Shown: positions 59,901 through 64,000 of the stretch, piece after piece | Layout: each line of letters begins with the position of its first letter | Position numbering within the stretch: position 1 is the stretch's first letter | Assembly (NCBI RefSeq): GCF_026151205.1 | Contig: NC_087075.1 | Location: 13,715,628 to 13,779,627, forward strand | Reading direction: 5' to 3' | Length of the DNA: 64,000 nt | DNA from: Bolinopsis microptera | Lineage: Eukaryota; Ctenophora; Tentaculata; Lobata; Bolinopsidae | The notes under the pieces: generated by a model | Databases searched by the model: none | What the model was told of the DNA's origin: nothing | What the model saw: only the letters and a program-made list of their open reading frames with translations | Made by a program: the position numbers and the translations under genes

Positions 59901-60607
59901 GCTGTTATGAATTGAGGAGGGTCGAGATCGACATGTATATTCCTAGATTCGCAGGGAATAAGAAAATCTTTCAGAGTACCGGTCCGTGCGTTCATATCTC
60001 CAAGTATGGCGGCATCTTCTGTGTCGGGAATCCTGGATAGGCACTCCTCAAGTTGTTCGCAGGTAGTGATGTATTCCTCGGTATTCGAACGTATACGTTT
60101 TTTATACGAACCGTGTGCTGGCGAGTCGTATACATTGATAAGGTTTAGGTCCTTGTCAAGATTAAAGTATTTGGCTCTTAGCTTGACGATGAGTATGTCG
60201 TCACAATCTGGAACGTGGACTCTAACAGCTCCAGCTGCTAGGTGTTTATGAATCGCCGTACATACACCGCCTGAGTTTGTTCCTGTCCTGTTAGCATTGA
60301 AGCATTTGAAGTCACGTAAAGAAACTTGCCCTTTAGTTTCTTGCAAGCAGATAACGTCGTGACTGTTAAGGAGCTTCTGAACTTCATCGATTTCAAATTT
60401 GATACCTTCAAACTTGTCACGCTGATGGTTGATGTTCCAGCTCATCAGCCTAAGGCAATTGCTTGTGTCCCGGTTTTTACTCATCTTTGAAACGGTTCGA
60501 GCTGCGTTTTTGACGAGGATTTCCATCGTGGCTCTGGTGAGGAATGCGCATCGTCTTCTTAAGTCCTTCACGAAGGCTGACGTAGAGCATTTTTTCGCCT
60601 CTGTCAT
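56912..60607 (-). CDS. LINE ORF2: endonuclease/reverse transcriptase, 1,231 aa
   Basis: The start ATG at 60,607 lies inside ORF1, in another frame. The endonuclease domain shows LMSWNIN (54-60), CLQETKG (87-93), ILGDMNART (201-209) and YSDHRPIS (313-320). The RT shows NNKSVSLDLISNEML (581-595), CFVDYRKAFDTV (710-721), GTEQGHPMSPELF (769-781) and LLWADDLILL (811-820), with catalytic ADD. The C-terminus (about 1,130-1,175) has a Cys/His cluster: CRFCCDRDH, then EEHCLTECPMYHSVR. The frame is complete. The protein would nick target DNA and copy the element RNA in place. It lies antisense to the GCC2/GCC3 gene immediately upstream on the + strand. Confidence 0.88.
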   Translation of the reverse strand: MTEAKKCSTSAFVKDLRRRCAFLTRATMEILVKNAARTVSKMSKNRDTSNCLRLMSWNINHQRDKFEGIKFEIDEVQKLLNSHDVICLQETKGQVSLRDFKCFNANRTGTNSGGVCTAIHKHLAAGAVRVHVPDCDDILIVKLRAKYFNLDKDLNLINVYDSPAHGSYKKRIRSNTEEYITTCEQLEECLSRIPDTEDAAILGDMNARTGTLKDFLIPCESRNIHVDLDPPQFITALTPRNNQDRTLNSNGKPFIELLQTAGMIILNGRTIGDIFGSHTCIQRHGASTVDYICVSRDIHHRVRFFHVGDITPYSDHRPISTALTTNHGVNLLDDNLYKERERKLAPVPKPFKWTKDTSTGFGTSEKFKSAQNDAQFMQKVESLLANDITCPEDIRKYNDSVITTYINLASQVTTQKSGRLHTNKNKWFDWDCRKAKRQVCKIERVKNNPYIDPMLVEPTRAKFYLRKKEYRVQVRSKKGAYLFQLNEKINNGNDINWSALKDLSSSCRDPETFDLYDLFAFHKFFNDLYNQKCKDPSHRELQAHNASNDGSSHPDLPTEVENLNMEFTLQELEKVINKLKNNKSVSLDLISNEMLKNSKLCLRKVLLKLFNGCLEQGTYPWNCSITTPLHKKGDKQNPDNYRAITVGSCLGKLFASLLLERLIDFRKVICPDFPHQLGFRAGAQCSDHILTITTIIEKYTKKLKKRVFACFVDYRKAFDTVCREALMYKLNHLGIGGNFFACLKNMYSNSVTRIKLIQKLSETIDVTIGTEQGHPMSPELFKIYIYDLSIYLAALEDLSVPELNGFPVNHLLWADDLILLALDHQSLQKELDCLNEFASKWELSINIDKTKIMVFNSSSRVLNCSYGFKLGQLDISPTRSYCYLGIQLSLNGSFKCAMNELRKKALRAFFSIKRMVDTRALTTKTMLKLIDCLVKPVATYACQIWLPSTHLMKEMAREPSQRHNLSKVAAKDSLETTHLKMLKWVLGVHKKTNNNFCYGDTGRMPWALSVLPQCLRYFGRLSRASSEMNSVNFLVSQAFQEQKNLNLSWYEKLSSVAHYETEAAHGTMRDVFISDWRVDLGSQTKMQFYNQIKEEFGEEQYLNLKSRQFRTNTAKIRSSSHDLMIERGRYTKEAGVWPRACRFCCDRDHVLGFEYLPFFEGTIIEDEEHCLTECPMYHSVRSSLSDDLKGLLLQRNYKDMMDSAHIEELGKFLSSCHRIRNPKKTPTSSST

Positions 60608-61958
60608 TTAGGGTGAATCCAGTGTTGATTGAATAAATGTTCTGGTTGCCGACCAGGTCGTTAGCAAACGTGAATATGCGTGAACGAGCGGTTTCGCTTT
60701 GTCTGTGGAACCAGCTAACATTGCTTTTAATTTCGTTGTTAACAGCTTTGATTCGCTCGTTCATTTTCTTGTCATTAGAGGTTGGAATGAAAAGTGAAAA
60801 ACATATCTGAGCTTTGCAGGTCTCCAGGAGATACTCTGCGAGTTCGTGGATAGCTCCAGATGGGATACATTTCCTCTTCGTAAGGTCGTTGATACCCAGG
60901 TGAACGTAAATACAGTCTGGTCGTAGCTTATTCAACTTCTCGTTGAGCTGTTTTCGTTTCTTTGCTAGGTTTTCGAGACTTGATGCCCCGAATTGGTGCA
61001 CATTGAATTGAGAACTGAAACTACGTGGATTGAACTTGTCAAAGTTACTATCGTGTATGAGAAGTACCGTGTGCCTACGATAGATATGAGAGTTCCTGGT
61101 TCCAGTTCCTGTGCCTGGTCCGACTTCCCGAGATTGTGAAGTTGAGGATGGTACATGATTTTCACGCCGATGAGGCATGCGGCTATCATTTAGAGAATTG
61201 TCTGGGCGCTCTTCTTGAGCTTGTTCGTTCTGGACAGTTGTCATGCGGCCACCATTTTGAGACCCGTCTCGTCCCCCAACAGTGGGTGAGTTGGTGCGTT
61301 TATTGCCTCTGCTGCCGTTCTGTAGCCGCTCACTTTGGCTCGGTTTTCTCTCACGGTGGTTTTTGTTGTTACGTTTGTCTGCTTTTGTAAACGGATTTCC
61401 GCTGTTAGCTGCCGATATTGAGGCCCAGGTAGGGGTTCCTGTTGCATTCGGACCATTACTTTGAACGTCCCGGGTAGCAGTGTCAGGTTTGCTTATATGC
61501 GTTACAACGGGCTGTACGTCATTTGCAAGGACAATTGCTACATTCTCATGGTTGGTCTCAAGGGCCTCAATTCTTGTCCTGTTAGATGAGCTTACAGTGT
61601 CAAGTGACTGAAAAGCGTTGTTGAACTCGTTCCTAAGCGAATCGATTGAGGCGATCGTTTCATTCTTAGCAGAACTTACCGTGCTTCTAAGAGCTTTCTT
61701 CAGTTTATCTTGCTCGAGCTCTAGATCTTCAAATCGCCTCTTGGAGGTGCTACTCGCTTTTTCGAACGTTTTGACGCTGTCTGCGACCTCGGCTCTAACT
61801 TCCTGTAGTGATTGAATCTCTCTGTTGGCTATGATCTCGAGAGTTCTATTTTGTTCATCAACTGCATCCCTGAGCAAATTGAGGTCAACCCTAAGTTGTC
61901 TCACTTTGTTCTCCAACGGGCTAACCTTGCAACGTATAATTACCAAAAAACCGATCAA
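60477..61958 (-). CDS. LINE ORF1: coiled coil plus SGNH-hydrolase-like domain
   Basis: The frame opens after a TGA just upstream and has no ATG before its conserved part (61,958 is a TTG), so the start codon is missing or non-canonical. Residues 15-145 (counted from that TTG) are a long coiled coil. Residues 155-290 are a polar low-complexity linker. Residues 296-470 look like an SGNH/GDSL esterase: block I VLLIHDSN (298-305), block III HLGINDL (353-359) and block V TGFTLNDRG (446-454). In block V the usual Asp and His appear replaced by Thr446 and Thr449. Esterase-type ORF1 domains are known from CR1/L2-like LINEs. ORF1 ends 131 bp inside ORF2. Confidence 0.75.
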   Translation of the reverse strand: MIGFLVIIRCKVSPLENKVRQLRVDLNLLRDAVDEQNRTLEIIANREIQSLQEVRAEVADSVKTFEKASSTSKRRFEDLELEQDKLKKALRSTVSSAKNETIASIDSLRNEFNNAFQSLDTVSSSNRTRIEALETNHENVAIVLANDVQPVVTHISKPDTATRDVQSNGPNATGTPTWASISAANSGNPFTKADKRNNKNHRERKPSQSERLQNGSRGNKRTNSPTVGGRDGSQNGGRMTTVQNEQAQEERPDNSLNDSRMPHRRENHVPSSTSQSREVGPGTGTGTRNSHIYRRHTVLLIHDSNFDKFNPRSFSSQFNVHQFGASSLENLAKKRKQLNEKLNKLRPDCIYVHLGINDLTKRKCIPSGAIHELAEYLLETCKAQICFSLFIPTSNDKKMNERIKAVNNEIKSNVSWFHRQSETARSRIFTFANDLVGNQNIYSINTGFTLNDRGEKMLYVSLREGLKKTMRIPHQSHDGNPRQKRSSNRFKDE

Positions 61959-62002
61959 TATGCCGTTCCAACAATCTTTTCACGTGCATGTGCGCACCCC
62001 AA

Positions 62003-63485
62003 CCAAGGATGCTAATTACCTATGTAGCGTATCTTATAACTTTATAAACGTACGGCACACGAATACCGTACGTATTTCTCAAAAGTGTTTATATGCGACA
62101 TGCGTACTTCGTTCAAATCTTTCATTTCGACCATCGATTCATTAAATATGAGCATTTAGCAGTAACACGCTAAAAACGCGAGTTTATAGATATAAATAAT
62201 ATGTTACTGTAGTACAAGACCTCGTGGCTTAGTCGATTGGGGCGTCACTTTTAATCTGCAGCACCCGGGTTCTGGGCCTGCCGAAGTTTTATTTTAACTT
62301 TTTGTTGGCAATTATGAGTAGCTAACGAATAACTAATAATACCTCAGTAATATAATCAAACGTATTCCACGTATTTTTTAGAATTTTAACAAACGGCTTA
62401 TTTTCGACCGGTTTTTCGGCTTACTTAACAACGATGACTCCAAAACTGTTCGTATGCAACTTTTTGCTTTTACCTAACTTCCTATTTATATTTTTCATCT
62501 AATTTGCACGTGGGTGGTCGACGGTCGTACATACAAACATAATCTTTCGAATTATATTATAAACTAGAAAGCCCGTGGTCGCAGGGATCAGGAAGCTAAT
62601 AGTATATTTTGAAAGTTGCAGTTTTTATAGCATCAAAAATATCCTAAACACCCTAAACGTATAACGTAATAATCACAAAATCGATCAAAATTTCGGTACA
62701 ATAATCATTGCAAGTGCACTTTCCCTCCTCGTTACTATGGTTCCTATACAATGTACACCCTTTGCTTTTATCTGATTTACACATGGGCGGTCGTACAGAC
62801 AAAAAGAATAAATGTATTAAGCTACAATATGTTGAATTTTTAAGTAATTATAATGAATGTTTTGGTAACATCCTTTACTTCAGAGAATTAGACTAGAAGA
62901 ATGATGGAAGCAGGTATAATTTGGAGTTTGGACAGCTGTTCGTCGAGAGATGATTACTATATTAGATCTGGATTTCGGGAGGGACATGAACAATTATATT
63001 TATATTTAAATCTAATTTCAGTTTGACTCGTGACAGTTATTTTAAGTTTTCATAAGTAAACGCTTATAAGTGAAACTTTATTCAAAAGCTCAAAGTTCGT
63101 ATCGAATGTTCAAGTTGTTAGTTTGTTATAGCGATTTCAATTACTATTTCAGAAAACCTTGTCTCACTTGTTTTACAATTAGTCTAAAAGCATTCGCATT
63201 CATTAGAAAAGTTTACAAAATTTAAAGTTCCCTATTATATACAGTTCCATGTTATACAGGTCACTAAATTTAGCAATATTATGGCTAAACAGTAAACAGT
63301 AAACATTAAGACATTATAGTTTTGAAGTCACAAACTGCTGTAATACTACTGTACTGATGTTTACTGTTGACACGCAAAAGAATTTAGTGTTTATATCATT
63401 ATGCACCCATGCCCACTGCAAAATCAAATGTAAGATGACGTCATGATCTTACTGCTTACACAATACACAGCATGGATATACAGTT
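62003..63485. other. Spacer with a dispersed-repeat fragment
   Basis: No gene was seen. At 62,563-62,660 a block starting ctagaaagcccgtggtcgca matches those near 55,415 and 56,319, just outside the other end of the LINE. A tRNA-like relic is listed separately. Confidence 0.5.
62217..62287 (+). tRNA. Degenerate tRNA-like sequence (tRNA-Lys-like), pseudogene or SINE head
   Basis: The box A-like tggcttagtcgattgggg, the anticodon-loop-like cttttaatct (as in tRNA-Lys UUU) and the box B-like gggttctgggcc occur in the right order and spacing. Seven-base ends gacctcg/cgaagtt pair at six positions. The anticodon stem does not pair and box B departs from consensus, so a functional tRNA is unlikely. 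Confidence 0.4.
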
Positions 63486-63487
63486 AC

Positions 63488-63745
63488 TAAATTATCCAGC
63501 ATATTCGCTAATTAATCCAGCATATTTGCTAATTAATCCAGCATATTTGCTAATAAACCAGCATATTTGCTAATAAACCAGCATATTCGCCAATTAACCC
63601 AGCACATTTGCTAAATAACCCAGCATATTTGCTAATAAACCAGCATTTTTTTAATAAACTCAGCATATTTGCTAAATAACCCAGCATATTCGCTAATTAA
63701 CCCAGCACAGTTGCTAAATAATCCAACATATTTCTAATTAATTAA
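63488..63745. repeat. ~21-bp minisatellite (CCAGCATATTTGCTAATAAA)
   Basis: About twelve degenerate copies of a 20-22-bp unit (variants ttcgc, aattaac, cacattt). Confidence 0.85.
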
Positions 63746-64000
63746 TCACCATATTTCTAATCAACCATGTATGTTCTTATGATACCGTTATTCATGTGGC
63801 CATATGAGGAGATGTATAACCTTATATAGATGTATAACCTTACATACTAAAATAGTCGTATTATATATAAATCGAATGTCTAGTTTGGTAGAAATCGAAT
63901 GACATGGTAATTGTATAACATGTGTTCGTGCTATTTCGTGTCGTCGGTGTTTGACTTAGAAAGTTAGAAATGGTGACTTTCCTTTCATAATTCATAGCTT
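63746..64000. other. Unassigned AT-rich end of window
   Basis: Only a short duplicated gatgtataacctta near 63,813-63,845 was noted. Confidence 0.4.

Larger units (their letters stand above)
56465..62000 (-). mobile_element. Near full-length two-ORF LINE with 12-bp repeat tail
   Basis: In - orientation: ORF1 (from about 61,976 to 60,477), overlapping ORF2 (60,607-56,912), a ~400-bp 3' UTR and then three copies of a 12-bp tail unit (aactggaattaa on the + strand, 56,466-56,505). An SGNH-type ORF1, an APE-RT ORF2 and a short tandem tail are features of CR1/L2-like LINEs. Both ORFs are uninterrupted. The 5' end is near or just beyond 62,000 and may be slightly truncated, as ORF1 lacks an ATG. Confidence 0.8.

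Noticed and set aside
62217-62287. Functional tRNA-Lys gene
   Set aside because: Anticodon stem does not pair and box B is off consensus; kept only as a tRNA-like relic.

Overview
This window is AT-rich nuclear DNA from an animal. The genes are split into small exons with GT-AG introns, and there are many non-LTR retrotransposons, hairpin-type (foldback) DNA elements and short tandem repeats. The host is a metazoan that builds motile cilia, because it carries the axonemal gene DNAI7/CASC1. The hevein-like secreted protein, the multi-exon GCC2/GCC3-plus-PAN protein and the acidic-propeptide secreted gene suggest a marine invertebrate, possibly a cnidarian such as a hydrozoan. That placement is inference; nothing in the window fixes the phylum.

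Layout. 1-3,000: intergenic, with a 1.7 kb foldback element. 3,179-12,936 (+): DNAI7 in 18 recognisable exons that join in frame to 716 codons plus stop (first coding exon not found); its 3.1 kb intron holds a degraded Penelope-like reverse transcriptase. 13-32 kb: largely gene-free, with a second foldback element, two hAT-like MITEs with 8-bp target-site duplications, a large 32-bp minisatellite, two clusters of CACGTG E-boxes, a CCAAT/TATA promoter and a near-perfect 38-bp hairpin. 32,003-33,197 (+): a small secreted-peptide gene with two alternative last exons, one ending in an amidation-type Gly-stop. 33.6-36.9 kb (-): an intact APE-type LINE ORF of 1,032 aa. 38.7-40.0 kb (-): a LINE ORF1-only unit with its own 3' tail. 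40.6-45.4 kb (+): a degenerate C2H2 zinc-finger gene with tandemly amplified splice signals at both ends. 47,865-50,333 (+): a five-exon gene for a 272-aa secreted protein with a hevein-like cysteine motif. 50.5-51.0 kb: a CCCGGT repeat field. 51,989-56,185 (+): an extracellular protein with five tandemly duplicated GCC2/GCC3 exons followed by PAN/Apple-type exons, part of which is segmentally duplicated. 56.5-62 kb (-): a near full-length two-ORF LINE (ORF1 with coiled coil and SGNH-like domain; ORF2 with endonuclease and RT). 62-64 kb: a tRNA-like relic and a 21-bp tandem repeat.

All five host genes lie on the + strand and all three LINE units on the - strand. The genes do not form a functional cluster: one is ciliary, three are secreted or extracellular and one is a putative nucleic-acid-binding protein. 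The items most worth following up are the peptide gene (32.0-33.2 kb), the zinc-finger gene whose intron ends are tandem repeats of splice signals, two structured ~80-100 bp dispersed elements, the SGNH-domain ORF1 that appears to have lost catalytic residues, and the young exon-intron amplification in the GCC2/GCC3 gene. All exon boundaries were read by eye from splice consensus and frame continuity; transcripts would be needed to confirm them.
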